Below, piece after piece: positions 26,600-35,372 of a stretch of DNA of 64,000 bases. Source of the DNA: DATARH01 sp036008175 (lineage in GTDB: Bacteria > Pseudomonadota > Alphaproteobacteria > ATCC43930 > CGMCC-115725); the NCBI GenBank assembly GCA_036008175.1, contig DASYOB010000106.1:13220-77219 (forward strand), in the 5' to 3' direction. The translations under genes and the position numbers were made by a program. The stretch's first letter is position 1, and each line of letters starts with the position of its first letter. The notes under the pieces are model-generated. The model was not told where the DNA came from. It ran no database searches and worked only from the letters and a program-made list of their open reading frames with translations.

Positions 26600-26686
26600 G
26601 TCATTGCGAGGAGCGAACGCGACGAAGCAATCTCGCTGAGGTGAGGATAAGTTGGCGCGAGATTGCTTCGCTTCGCTCGCAATGAC
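26600..26686 (+). repeat. Palindromic repeat, family A, copy 3
   Basis: GTCATTGCGAGGAGCG...GAAGCAATCTCG, then GCGAGATTGCTTCG...CTCGCAATGAC, the same arms as the copies at 23562, 24231 and 48471. It lies upstream of the membrane protein gene and ends 4 bases from the dapE stop. Confidence 0.85.
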
Positions 26687-26690
26687 ACCA

Positions 26691-27887
26691 CTACTGAGCA
26701 CTGCCGGCGAAAAAGCGGTCGAGAAAGGCTTCGTAGATCGCGGTCAGGTTGGTGATGTCGTCGATCTCGACCCGCTCGTCGATCTTGTGCATGGTCTGCC
26801 CGACGAGGCCGAATTCGGCGACCGGGCAATGCGCGTGGATGAAGCGCGCGTCGGAAGTGCCGCCGGTGGTGCTGAGCTCTGGGGCGCGACCGGTGACCGC
26901 GCCGATCGCAGCGCTGAGGCATTCGCTGACCACCCCGGGCGGCACCAGGAAGCTTTCGCCGCTGACTTCCCAATCTAGCCGATACTTGCCGTCAACTCCG
27001 GTCAGCCGCTCGGTGACCCAGGCCTTCAGCTTGTCGCTGGTCCACCGGTCGTTGAAGCGGATGTTGAAGGTGGCGCGGGCGCTGCCAGGGATCACGTTCG
27101 TCGCCGGGTTGCCGATGTCGATGGTTGTGACCTGAAGTCCCGAGGCCTGGAAATGCTCGGTGCCGCCGTCGAGCGGCTCGGCGGTCAATGCCCCGAGCAG
27201 CTGGACGAGCCGGTGCGCGGCGTTGTCGGCGAGGTGCGGGTAGGCGACATGACCCTGCACCCCCTCGACGGTGAGCCGCCCGGTCATGCTGCCGCGCCGG
27301 CCGATCTTGATCATGTCGCCGAGCACTTGCGCCGAGGTCGGCTCGCCGACGACGCAGGCGTCGAGCGTTTCGCCGCGCTGGCGCAGCCATTCCAGCACCT
27401 TTTTGGTGCCGTTGACCGCCACGCCCTCTTCGTCGCCGGTAATCAACAGGCTGATCGAGCCGGTAAAGCCGGCTCCGCGCGTGGCGAGAAACCGCTCGGC
27501 GGCGGCGATGAAGGCGGCAATCGCGCCCTTCATGTCGACCGCGCCGCGCCCGCACAGCGCGCCGTCTTTTATGGTGGCGGCGAACGGCTCGAACGACCAG
27601 GCATCGGCGGCACCGGTCGGAACCACATCGGTATGGCCGGCAAAACACAAATTCGGCCGTCCCTTGCCCCAACGCGCGTACAGGTTCGCGATCGGCTCGG
27701 TCTTCTCACCGTTAGGACCTTCCTCGGCGAAGGTCAGCGGATGGCAGGCGAACCCAAGCTGCTCGAGTCGTGCCGCGACGATGCTGAGCGCGCCCTCGTC
27801 CTTTGGCGTGACGCTCGGCCGACGGATCAGCTCGGCGGCGAGCGCGATCGGGTCGATCGGGGCGGCATTCGGCGCCAGCTCGCTCAT
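26691..27887 (-). CDS. dapE: Succinyl-diaminopimelate desuccinylase
   Basis: 398 residues, M20 family. Metal and catalytic motifs: LCFAGHTDVVPTG, GRGAVDMKGAIAAFIAA, LLITGDEEGVAVNGT (catalytic Glu pair) and a late His in GLVGQTMHKIDERV. It cleaves N-succinyl-LL-diaminopimelate in lysine and peptidoglycan precursor synthesis. The start at 27887 overlaps the dapD stop by 4 bases, giving a coupled dapD-dapE unit. Confidence 0.97.
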   Translation of the reverse strand: MSELAPNAAPIDPIALAAELIRRPSVTPKDEGALSIVAARLEQLGFACHPLTFAEEGPNGEKTEPIANLYARWGKGRPNLCFAGHTDVVPTGAADAWSFEPFAATIKDGALCGRGAVDMKGAIAAFIAAAERFLATRGAGFTGSISLLITGDEEGVAVNGTKKVLEWLRQRGETLDACVVGEPTSAQVLGDMIKIGRRGSMTGRLTVEGVQGHVAYPHLADNAAHRLVQLLGALTAEPLDGGTEHFQASGLQVTTIDIGNPATNVIPGSARATFNIRFNDRWTSDKLKAWVTERLTGVDGKYRLDWEVSGESFLVPPGVVSECLSAAIGAVTGRAPELSTTGGTSDARFIHAHCPVAEFGLVGQTMHKIDERVEIDDITNLTAIYEAFLDRFFAGSAQ

Positions 27888-28741
27888 TCGCGCAGCAGCT
27901 CGTTGATCGAGGTCTTGGCGCGGGTCTGGGCGTCGACCTGCTTGACGATGACCGCGCAATAAAGGCTGGGCCCGGGGCCGCCGTCGGGCAATGGCTTGCC
28001 GGGAAGCGAGCCCGGTACGACCACCGAATAGGCCGGCACCCGCCCCAGATGGATCTCGCCGGTGGCGCGGTTGACGATCTTCGTCGTCGAGCTGATGAAG
28101 GTGCCCATCGCCAGGACGCAGCCCTTCTCGACGATGACCCCTTCGACGACTTCGCTGCGCGCGCCGATAAAGCAATCGTCCTCGACGATGACCGGCTCCG
28201 CCTGCAGCGGTTCGAGCACGCCGCCGATGCCGACCCCGCCCGACAAATGGCAGTTCTTGCCGATCTGGGCGCAGGAGCCGACCGTCGCCCAGGTATCGAC
28301 CATCGTGCCGCCGCCGACATAGGCGCCGACATTGACAAAGCTCGGCATCAACACGACTTTCGGCGCGATGTAGGCCGAGCGCCGCACGATCGCGCCGGGC
28401 ACGGCGCGGAAGCCGGCGTCGCGAAAGCGGTTCGACGACCAGCCGGCGAATTTTGAGGGCACCTTGTCCCACCATTTGGCGGCGCCGCGCTCGGGATCGA
28501 CCGGGCCGCCCGGGATCTCGACCATGTCATTGAGGCGGAAGGACAGCAGCACCGCCTTCTTCAGCCATTGATGCACCTGCCAGCCGCGATCGCTCGGTTC
28601 GGCGACGCGCAGCTTGCCCTCGTCGAGTCCGTCGAGCGCGGCGTCGACCGCCTCGCGCCAGGCGCCCTTGGTCGCCGGCGAGATCGTCTCGCGGGCTTCC
28701 CAGGCGGCATCGATTGTCGCGGCAAGATCGGAGTCGGTCAT
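27884..28741 (-). CDS. dapD: Tetrahydrodipicolinate N-succinyltransferase
   Basis: 285 residues: a helical N-terminal domain, then a left-handed beta-helix of hexapeptide repeats (SFVNVGAYVGGGTMVDTWATVG, SGGVGIGGVLEPLQAEPVIVEDDCFIG). It succinylates tetrahydrodipicolinate, two steps before DapE. The start at 28741 (MTDSDLAATIDAAWE) is the family's; the upstream open frame to 28852 is not conserved. Order dapD-dapE with a 4-base overlap. Confidence 0.97.
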   Translation of the reverse strand: MTDSDLAATIDAAWEARETISPATKGAWREAVDAALDGLDEGKLRVAEPSDRGWQVHQWLKKAVLLSFRLNDMVEIPGGPVDPERGAAKWWDKVPSKFAGWSSNRFRDAGFRAVPGAIVRRSAYIAPKVVLMPSFVNVGAYVGGGTMVDTWATVGSCAQIGKNCHLSGGVGIGGVLEPLQAEPVIVEDDCFIGARSEVVEGVIVEKGCVLAMGTFISSTTKIVNRATGEIHLGRVPAYSVVVPGSLPGKPLPDGGPGPSLYCAVIVKQVDAQTRAKTSINELLRE

Positions 28742-28877
28742 TCGGTTCAGCCCCGAAGCTGTCCGGATAGCGGGCCGGCACCATCGGCGAACCGGGCCCG
28801 AAGTGTCAACCGAACCCGTGTCCAGCACACAGCAATGACAGCGTGCGGGCACCCCGCCGCCTGCTGTTGCTCTCAGG

Positions 28878-28900
28878 CCCTCTCCCGCGCTGCGGGAGGG
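28878..28900 (-). terminator. Hairpin between cold-shock gene and dapD
   Basis: CCCTCTCCCGC pairs with GCGGGAGGG around a GCT loop. It lies about 10 bases after the stop of the cold-shock gene (minus strand) and could end its transcript, but no T run follows, so it may be only a repeat remnant. Confidence 0.45.
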
Positions 28901-28910
28901 ACCTTAACCG

Positions 28911-29567
28911 TTAGCCCAGCCGAATGCCGGTCGCTTCCGGCCCCTTGTGGCCCTCGGCGATATCGACGATGACGCGCTGGCCCTCGGCGAGGTCGGCCAG
29001 CCCGGCCCGCTGCAGCGCCGAGGCATGCACGAACACGTCCTTGCCGCCGCCATCCCGGACGATGAAGCCGAAGCCCTTGGTCGCGTTGTACCATTTGACC
29101 GTGCCGGTCTCCTGGCTGGTCGGCTCCAAGGGCCCGCGTTCCTGTCGGAACGCCGGTCGCGGCGGTCGCGCCGCCTGCCCGGTGCTGGTATCGACGCTGA
29201 TGACCTCGGTGATTTGCGGCCCGCGCTGCCCGGGCGCGACCCGCACCTCAAGCGTATCGCCTGGGTTGACGGATGTCGCGCCCATTCGCCCGAGCACGGT
29301 CGCATGCAAAAAGGCGTCGCCCGTCCCGTCAGCCAGCTCGACGAAGCCGAAGCCTTTCTCCGATTTGAACCATTTAACGGTTGCCTGAACCGGCGGTCCC
29401 GAGGGTTCCTCGAAGCGTGGCCTGCTGAAGCGGGGGGCGGTGCCGAAATCGCGGGGCGGCGGCTCGAAATCATGATCGTCGAAGCCGCGCCGGCGCCGTT
29501 GGCGAAAATTCCTGTCCTTGTCCAAGAGAAGGGTATCCTGATCTCGCACGCGTGATGCCACCATCAT
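28911..29567 (-). CDS. Two-domain cold-shock protein
   Basis: About 218 residues with two cold-shock domains: VQATVKWFKSEKGFGFVELADG (about residue 62 on) and TGTVKWYNATKGFGFIVRDGG (about 156 on), each with an RNP1-like KGFGF(V/I). The N-terminal part is Arg/Phe-rich and disordered (RRRRGFDDHDFEPPPRDFG), as in alphaproteobacterial double-CSD proteins. It binds single-stranded RNA or DNA. The start is uncertain: ATGATG at 29567/29564 lies inside a 13-bp hairpin and has no clear ribosome-binding site; GTG at 29549 or ATG at 29609 are alternatives. Confidence 0.88.
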   Translation of the reverse strand: MMVASRVRDQDTLLLDKDRNFRQRRRRGFDDHDFEPPPRDFGTAPRFSRPRFEEPSGPPVQATVKWFKSEKGFGFVELADGTGDAFLHATVLGRMGATSVNPGDTLEVRVAPGQRGPQITEVISVDTSTGQAARPPRPAFRQERGPLEPTSQETGTVKWYNATKGFGFIVRDGGGKDVFVHASALQRAGLADLAEGQRVIVDIAEGHKGPEATGIRLG

Positions 29568-29590
29568 GGCACATTTTTGCCATGATGGTG
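29559..29590 (-). promoter_or_regulatory. Perfect hairpin overlapping the cold-shock gene start
   Basis: CACCATCATGGCA (29559-29571) and TGCCATGATGGTG (29578-29590) form a perfect 13-bp stem with a 6-base loop. On the minus strand the ATGATG start lies in the 3' arm, so the folded RNA would hide it. It could be an RNA switch or a DNA operator. Confidence 0.6.
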
Positions 29591-29733
29591 AACGCTGATC
29601 GCCTTGCATCCCGTGAGCTGCGGGGTTGCGCCAGCCGCACGGGTTCGAGAGCCGCTAAGGGCTTGTGTTTCCGCGCGCTCCGCGCAACGTTATAGGCCAG
29701 TCAGCCGTCATTGGAATTTGAGGGAGAGCAGCC

Positions 29734-32010
29734 GTGAACGATGTCGTTGGGCGGTTCAAATGGGTTGGAACACGGCCGATCCGTCCGGATGGGGTGCCGA
29801 AGGTCACCGGACGGGCGATGTACGGCGCGGATCTGGCGATGCCCGGCATGCTGGTCGGCAAGATCCTGCGCTCGCCGCATGCCCATGCGCGCATCCGCTC
29901 GATCGATACCTCGAAGGCGGCAGCGCTGCCCGGGGTCAAGGCGGTTCTGACCGCAAAAGACTTTCCCGAGCAGAAGTTCGAATATGTCGGGCCCGAGCGG
30001 GTCGCGGTGAATTTCTGGCACGTGACCCGTAACGTGATGGCGCGCGAGAAGGCGCTCTACGAGGGCCATGCCGTCGCCGCGGTCGCCGCGATCGATGCCG
30101 CGACCGCCGAGGAAGCGATTGCGCTGATCCACGTCGATTACGAGGTGCTGCCGCACGTGATCGATGTCGACGAGGCGATGCAGCCCGACGCGCCGCTGGT
30201 CTTCGAGGACATGATTACGCGCGGCGTCGAGCCGGCGCCGACCAAGCCGTCCAACATCTCGAAGCGGGTCGAATTCAAGATCGGCGACATGGACGCGGGC
30301 TGGGCTGAGGCCGACGTCATCATTGAGAAGGAATTCAAGACGGCGCCGGTGCATCAGGCCTATATCGAGCCGCATGCCACCATCGCCCGGGTCGATGCGG
30401 ACGGGCAGGGCGAGATCTGGGCCTCCAGCCAGGGGCATTTCGTCGTTCGCTCGCTGACCGCGCAGATCTGCGGGATGCGGGTCGGCGACCTGCGCGTGAC
30501 CCCGGCCGAGATCGGCGGCGGGTTCGGCGGCAAGACCGTCGTTTATCTCGAGCCGGTCGCGACGATGTTGTCGAAGATGACCGGCCGTCCGGTCAAGGTC
30601 GTGATGAACCGCGACGAAGTGTTCAAGGCCACCGGGCCGACCTCGGGCGGCTCGATGCGGGTCAAGATGGGCGTTACCAAGGACGGCAAGATCACCGCCG
30701 CCGAAGGCGTCTTCAAGCTTCAGGCCGGCGCCTTTCCCGGCTCGCCCGTCATGAATTGCTGCATGTGCTCGTTCGCGCCCTACGACATCGCGAACGTGCA
30801 CTCGGTCGGCTACGATGTTGTCTGCAACCGGCCGAAATCCGCCGCGTACCGCGCGCCGGGATCGCCGATCTCCGCCTTCGGGGTCGAGAGCCTCATCGAC
30901 ATGCTGGCCAAGAAGATCGGCATGGACCCGGCCGAGCTGCGGTTGAAGAACGCGGCTCGGATCGGCACCCAGACCGTGTACGGGCCGAAGCACGCCCACG
31001 CCGGGTATGTCGAGACCCTCGAGGCGATCATCAACCATCCCGACTACAAGAAGCCGCTGGGCCCGAACCAGGGTCGCGGCGTCGCGTCCGGCTACTGGTT
31101 CAATGGCGGCGGCGAGTCGAGCGCAACCGTGCAGATCAATGCCGACGGCACGGTCCTAGTCGCGACCGGGAGCCCGGATATCGGCGGCTCGCGTGCCTCG
31201 ATGGCGCTGATGGCGGCCGAGACGTTTGGCGTCGATTACAGCCAGGTGCGCGCGATCGTCGCCGACACGGCCTCGGTCGGCTACACCCATGTGACCGGCG
31301 GCTCGCGCGTCACCTTCGCGACCGGCATGGCGGTGGTCAACGCCTGCAAGGGGGGGATCGAGGATCTGCGCCGCCGCGCCGCGATGATCTGGGATGTCGA
31401 TCCCGAGGGCGTCGTCTGGGAGGACGGCCAAGCCAAGCCCGCGAGCAGCAACGTCGGCGACTTCAAGCCGATGACCTTGCGCGAGATCGCCGCGAAGGCG
31501 GCGCTGACCGGCGGCCCGCTGACCTATGCCGCCTCGGTCAATGCCGGCGGCATGGCCCCCGGCTTCTCGACCCAGTTCTGCGATGTCGAGGTCGATCCCG
31601 AGACCGGCAAGGTGACGATCCTGCGCTTTGTCGCGGCGCAGGATGTCGGCACCGCGATTCATCCCTCCTATGTCGAGGGACAGATCCAGGGCGGCGTCGT
31701 GCAGGGGATCGGCTGGGCGCTCAACGAGGAGTACATCTACGACGCGAAGGGGCGCCTCGATAATGCAGGCTTCCTCGATTACCGCTGCCCGGTGGCCTCG
31801 GACCTGCCGATGATCGAGCCGATCCTCGTTGAGGTGCCGAACCCGGCGCATCCCTACGGCGCCAAGGGCGTGGGCGAGGTCAACATCTGCCCGCCGATGG
31901 CGGCGATCGCCAACGCGATCGACAGCGCGATCCACCGGCGGCTGACCGAGTTGCCGATGTCGCCGCCGAAGGTGCGCGCCGCGCTCGACGCGGGGGCAGC
32001 CGCCGACTGA
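29734..32010 (+). CDS. Xanthine dehydrogenase-family molybdopterin-binding subunit
   Basis: 758 residues, the large subunit of a molybdenum hydroxylase. RAMYGADLAMPGMLVGKILRSPHAHARI at the start, GGGFGGK at 261-267, the YRAPGS loop at 372 and the catalytic-Glu motif GVGEV (E715) are visible. YRAPG, rather than the AYRCSFR loop, excludes a true form I CO dehydrogenase. Substrate unknown. The GTG at 29734 follows GGGAGAG. No [2Fe-2S] or FAD subunit genes are adjacent, which is unusual; a MoaD/ThiS-like gene follows 14 bases later. Confidence 0.93.
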   Translation: MNDVVGRFKWVGTRPIRPDGVPKVTGRAMYGADLAMPGMLVGKILRSPHAHARIRSIDTSKAAALPGVKAVLTAKDFPEQKFEYVGPERVAVNFWHVTRNVMAREKALYEGHAVAAVAAIDAATAEEAIALIHVDYEVLPHVIDVDEAMQPDAPLVFEDMITRGVEPAPTKPSNISKRVEFKIGDMDAGWAEADVIIEKEFKTAPVHQAYIEPHATIARVDADGQGEIWASSQGHFVVRSLTAQICGMRVGDLRVTPAEIGGGFGGKTVVYLEPVATMLSKMTGRPVKVVMNRDEVFKATGPTSGGSMRVKMGVTKDGKITAAEGVFKLQAGAFPGSPVMNCCMCSFAPYDIANVHSVGYDVVCNRPKSAAYRAPGSPISAFGVESLIDMLAKKIGMDPAELRLKNAARIGTQTVYGPKHAHAGYVETLEAIINHPDYKKPLGPNQGRGVASGYWFNGGGESSATVQINADGTVLVATGSPDIGGSRASMALMAAETFGVDYSQVRAIVADTASVGYTHVTGGSRVTFATGMAVVNACKGGIEDLRRRAAMIWDVDPEGVVWEDGQAKPASSNVGDFKPMTLREIAAKAALTGGPLTYAASVNAGGMAPGFSTQFCDVEVDPETGKVTILRFVAAQDVGTAIHPSYVEGQIQGGVVQGIGWALNEEYIYDAKGRLDNAGFLDYRCPVASDLPMIEPILVEVPNPAHPYGAKGVGEVNICPPMAAIANAIDSAIHRRLTELPMSPPKVRAALDAGAAAD

Positions 32011-32023
32011 GCGGGAGCCGCTG

Positions 32024-32275
32024 ATGACCGCGCGGGTCACCTTCACCGCCGGGTTCAGCCGCCGCTATACCGGCGGCCGGCGCGAGTTCGAGATCGAAGC
32101 CAAGAACCTGCGCGGCGTCATCAAGGCGATGGATCAGCTCTTTCCAGGGCTCGGCGAGCATCTGGAGGAGGAAACCACCGTCGCGATCGACGGCGAGATT
32201 CACGAGGTCGGCTATTTCCAGCCGATCCCCGAAGGCAGCGAAATCTTCTTCATCCCGAAGCTCGAAGGCGGCTGA
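32024..32275 (+). CDS. MoaD/ThiS-family beta-grasp protein
   Basis: 83 residues with the ubiquitin-like pattern FEIEAKNLRGVIKAMDQLFPGLGEHL and a C-terminal ...IFFIPKLEGG ending in Gly-Gly, the residues that are adenylated and thiocarboxylated in MoaD and ThiS. Placed directly after a molybdenum hydroxylase subunit, it most likely serves cofactor sulfuration or maturation for that enzyme (inference). No E1-like MoeB is adjacent. Confidence 0.85.
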   Translation: MTARVTFTAGFSRRYTGGRREFEIEAKNLRGVIKAMDQLFPGLGEHLEEETTVAIDGEIHEVGYFQPIPEGSEIFFIPKLEGG

Positions 32276-32405
32276 CTCGCTCGGCCGCCCCTTGCGCGGA
32301 GCACGGGGACGAAGCAATCGCGATGACAGGGGCCGCCGATCGATTAGGATCGTCGGCACGGGCGATGCATAGCGCGGGCCCGCGGTCGATCGGGGGGAGG
32401 GCCGG

Positions 32406-33233
32406 ATGTATAAGCGGTTGCTGCTCGGCTTTTGGCTGGCGTGCCTGGCGGTGCCGGCGCTGGCCCAAGAATCGCTGCTCGACACCGTCCTGAAGCGCGA
32501 CAAGCTGATCGTCGCGACCTACAGCACCTCGCCGCCGCTGGCTTATGTCGACGACGCCGGCAAGCTGGTCGGCTTTGAGATCGACATGGCGCACGAGATC
32601 GCCAAGGATCTGCTCGGCGACCCGGACAAGGTCGAGTTCGTCGTCGTGCAGTCGGACGGCCGCTTCCCGGCGGCGCTCTCGGGCAAGGTCGATTTCGGAC
32701 TGTGCTCGACGACGATTTTCCCCGATCGGGCGGTGCGCATCGCCTTCACCCGCCCCTACCTCGACACCGGCGGCAGCATCATCGCGCGCAAGGACGCCGG
32801 CATAAAGACGGTGCAGGAGCTGAACGACCCGAAATTCACCTATGCGATCCTCAACGTTCCGCCGGCGATCGCTCGCGCGAAAGCGGTGCTGCCCAATGTC
32901 ACGCAGCTGCTGCTCGACTCGCCCTCGGCGCTGTTTCTGGCGGTCAAGACCGGGCGCGCCCAGGCGTTTGCGATCGACAAGCCGATCGCCGATTACTACG
33001 AGGCCGAGAACCAGGATCTGATGCGGCTCGACACGAGCGGCACGCCGTTCGCCTATGTGTCGCAGGACTCGATCTTTCTGAAGCCTGGCGATTTCAAATG
33101 GTGGCTGTTTCTCGATACCTGGGTCGGCGAGCTCCGCTCCGGCTCGCGGTACGAGAAATATGTCGAGTGGTACCGGAAGTGGCTGAAGAAGGACCCGCCG
33201 CCACAGCGCTTCTACGACTACAATAAGTTTTGA
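32406..33233 (+). CDS. Amino-acid ABC transporter substrate-binding protein
   Basis: 275 residues with a signal peptide (cleavage near PALA-QE, about residue 22), then the family-3 solute-binding fold: DKLIVATYSTSPPLAYVDDAGKLVGFEIDMAHEIAKDLLG and a GRFPAALSGKVDFGLCSTTIFPDRA ligand loop. It delivers a polar amino acid or similar compound to the permeases encoded next. The stop and next start are 1 base apart. First gene of a four-gene operon. Confidence 0.92.
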   Translation: MYKRLLLGFWLACLAVPALAQESLLDTVLKRDKLIVATYSTSPPLAYVDDAGKLVGFEIDMAHEIAKDLLGDPDKVEFVVVQSDGRFPAALSGKVDFGLCSTTIFPDRAVRIAFTRPYLDTGGSIIARKDAGIKTVQELNDPKFTYAILNVPPAIARAKAVLPNVTQLLLDSPSALFLAVKTGRAQAFAIDKPIADYYEAENQDLMRLDTSGTPFAYVSQDSIFLKPGDFKWWLFLDTWVGELRSGSRYEKYVEWYRKWLKKDPPPQRFYDYNKF

Positions 33234-33234
33234 G

Positions 33235-33888
33235 GTGCCGTTCGACCTGAACTTTATCGCGCGGCTGATCCCGGCGCTGCTCGAAGGCGCCAAAATCACC
33301 GTCGAGCTCGCCGTGCTGACGATGGCGATCTGCCTCGTCTGGGGTCTCCTTGTCGCGCTCGCACAGGGGACGCGCGGGCCGCTCGGCTGGATCTCCGGCG
33401 GCTACATCCAGATCGTCCGTAACACGCCGCTGCTGATCCAGCTGTATCTGGTCTATTTCGGTCTCTCGATGGCCGGTATCCCGCTGTCCGGTTTCGCGTC
33501 CGGTCTCGTCGCCCTGTGCGCGCAAAAAGGCGGCTACGTCGCCGAGATCTACCGCGGCGGACTGCAATCGGTCAGCACCCGCCAGTTTGAGGCCGGGCGC
33601 GCCCTCGGAATGGGCCGCTGGACGCTCTACACCACCGTGATCCTGCCGCAGGTCGTCGCCCGCATCATTCCGCCGCTGACCAATCAGAGCATCAGCATCA
33701 TCAAGGATACCTCGCAGGTCGCGGCGATCGCGGTGATGGAGGTCATGAAGATCAGCGAGATCTGGGTCGAGACCTCGGCCAACACTTACGACGTATTCCT
33801 CGGCGCGGCGCTGATTTATCTCGCGCTGACCTCGGTCACCAGCTGCTTTGGACGGATGACCGAGCGCTGGCTGGCGTTCGCCCAATGA
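33235..33888 (+). CDS. Amino-acid ABC transporter permease 1
   Basis: 217 residues, five or so membrane spans, HisM/GlnP type: LLEGAKITVELAVLTMAICLVWG near the start and the EAA loop QFEAGRALGMGRWTLYTTVILPQVVARIIPPL, which docks the ATPase. The GTG start at 33235 immediately follows the binding-protein stop. It pairs with the next permease (4-base overlap at 33885) to form a heterodimer. Confidence 0.92.
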   Translation: MPFDLNFIARLIPALLEGAKITVELAVLTMAICLVWGLLVALAQGTRGPLGWISGGYIQIVRNTPLLIQLYLVYFGLSMAGIPLSGFASGLVALCAQKGGYVAEIYRGGLQSVSTRQFEAGRALGMGRWTLYTTVILPQVVARIIPPLTNQSISIIKDTSQVAAIAVMEVMKISEIWVETSANTYDVFLGAALIYLALTSVTSCFGRMTERWLAFAQ

Positions 33889-34538
33889 GCAGCTTCAACC
33901 CGCTCTACCACAGCTTCTGGTACCTGTTGCGCGGCGCCGGGATGACCTTGTTGATGGCCGGCGTCGCCGTCGTTCCGGCGACGGTTTTCGGTCTCGTGCT
34001 GGCGCTGGCGCAGGTGTTCGGCAGGCGCCTGATGCGTGCTGCCGTCGTCGGTTATTTGTTCCTGGTGCGCGGAATCCCGCTGCTGGTGCTGCTGACCTTT
34101 GCCTACTACCTGCTGCCGTTGACCGGTATCGACCTGCCGCCGTTCTGGGCGGTGGTGCTGGTCATCGCGCTCTATTACGCCGCATTCATGAGCGAGGTGT
34201 TTCGCGCCGGCATCCTGTCATTGCCAGCAGCGCAGTGGGATGCGGCGCGCAGTCTCGGCATGACGCGCAGCCTGATGCTGCAGGTCGTTGTCCTGCCGCA
34301 GGCGCTACGTCTCGCCGCGCCGCCTTTTGTCAGCCTCTGCATCAGCCTGGTTAAGGCGACCTCGCTGGTCTCGATCGTCGGCCTGTGGGAGCTGACGATG
34401 GCGAGCCGCGAGGTCGTCGAACGCACGCTCGCGCCGTTCCAGATCTTCATCGGCGCCGCGGCGATCTATTTCTGCATCTGCTATGCTCTGGCCCTCTATG
34501 GAAGACACCTTGAGCGACGCGCAATCCTTGGCCATTGA
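33885..34538 (+). CDS. Amino-acid ABC transporter permease 2
   Basis: 217 residues, HisQ/GlnP type. The start LRGAGMTLLMAGVAVVPATVFGLVLALAQVFGR and the EAA loop QWDAARSLGMTRSLMLQVVVLPQALRLAAPPF are clear. The ATG at 33885 overlaps the preceding stop (ATGA). The last 41 bases overlap the start of the ATPase gene if that begins at 34498. Confidence 0.92.
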   Translation: MSSFNPLYHSFWYLLRGAGMTLLMAGVAVVPATVFGLVLALAQVFGRRLMRAAVVGYLFLVRGIPLLVLLTFAYYLLPLTGIDLPPFWAVVLVIALYYAAFMSEVFRAGILSLPAAQWDAARSLGMTRSLMLQVVVLPQALRLAAPPFVSLCISLVKATSLVSIVGLWELTMASREVVERTLAPFQIFIGAAAIYFCICYALALYGRHLERRAILGH

Positions 34539-35334
34539 GGCGCCGGAGACCCGCCTCCGCCCGATGCTGGAGATCGCCGGCGTCACCAAGCGGTTCGGCG
34601 AGCACACGGTGTTGCGCAAAGTGTCGCTGTCGGTGCAGCCGGGCGAAGTCGTCGTCGTCATCGGCCCGAGCGGCTCGGGCAAGACGACGCTCCTGCGCTG
34701 CATCAACCTGCTCGAGGAATACGAGCGCGGCATCGTTACCGTCGACGGCGAGCCGATCGGCTACCGGCTCGATGCCGGCGGTCAGCGCATCCGGATGCTC
34801 GAGCGCGACATCGTGGCCGCGCGCGCCAAAATCGGCATCGTGTTTCAGAGCTACAATCTGTTCCCGCATATGAGCGTGCTGCACAACATCACCGCCGCAC
34901 CCATTCGGGTGAAAGGGATCGCGCGGGCGCAGGCCGAGGCGAGAGCGCGCGAGCTCCTCGCGATGATCGGCCTCTCGGATAAGGAGGCGGAATATCCGGT
35001 GCGGCTGTCCGGCGGTCAGCAGCAGCGGGTCGCGATCGCCCGCGCGCTGGCGATGGACCCCAAGATCATGCTGTTCGACGAGGTGACATCGGCCCTGGAC
35101 CCCGAACTGGTCGGCGAAGTGCTCGCCGCGATGCAGCAGCTTGCCCGGGCGGGCATGACGATGGTTGTCGTGACCCATGAGATGAGTTTTGCCCGCGATA
35201 TTGCCGACCGCATCGTGTTCATGGACGGGGGCGTCATCGCTGAAGAAGGCAAGCCCGAGCAGATCCTGTTCTCGCCGCGCACCGAACGGGTTCGCGCCTT
35301 TCTGAAGCGCTACAACGAGCGCTATCGGATCTGA
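34498..35334 (+). CDS. Amino-acid ABC transporter ATP-binding protein
   Basis: About 278 residues. Walker A GPSGSGKTT, Q-loop FQSYNLFPHMSV, signature LSGGQQQRVAIARAL, Walker B IMLFDEVTSALDPE and the H-loop VVTHEM are intact: an HisP/GlnQ-type importer ATPase. An insertion around RLDAGGQRIRMLERDIVAAR is slightly longer than in GlnQ. Start at 34498 (MEDTLSDAQ) inside the permease 2 end; 34564 (MLEIAGVTKRFG) is also possible. Last gene of the operon. Confidence 0.93.
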   Translation: MEDTLSDAQSLAIEAPETRLRPMLEIAGVTKRFGEHTVLRKVSLSVQPGEVVVVIGPSGSGKTTLLRCINLLEEYERGIVTVDGEPIGYRLDAGGQRIRMLERDIVAARAKIGIVFQSYNLFPHMSVLHNITAAPIRVKGIARAQAEARARELLAMIGLSDKEAEYPVRLSGGQQQRVAIARALAMDPKIMLFDEVTSALDPELVGEVLAAMQQLARAGMTMVVVTHEMSFARDIADRIVFMDGGVIAEEGKPEQILFSPRTERVRAFLKRYNERYRI

Positions 35335-35372
35335 TGGTCTGCGGTGCAGTCACCACCGGATGATGAAGCCGC

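Noticed and set aside
29734..32010. Aerobic CO dehydrogenase large subunit (CoxL form I)
   Set aside because: The active-site loop is YRAPGS rather than AYRCSFR, and coxM and coxS are absent.
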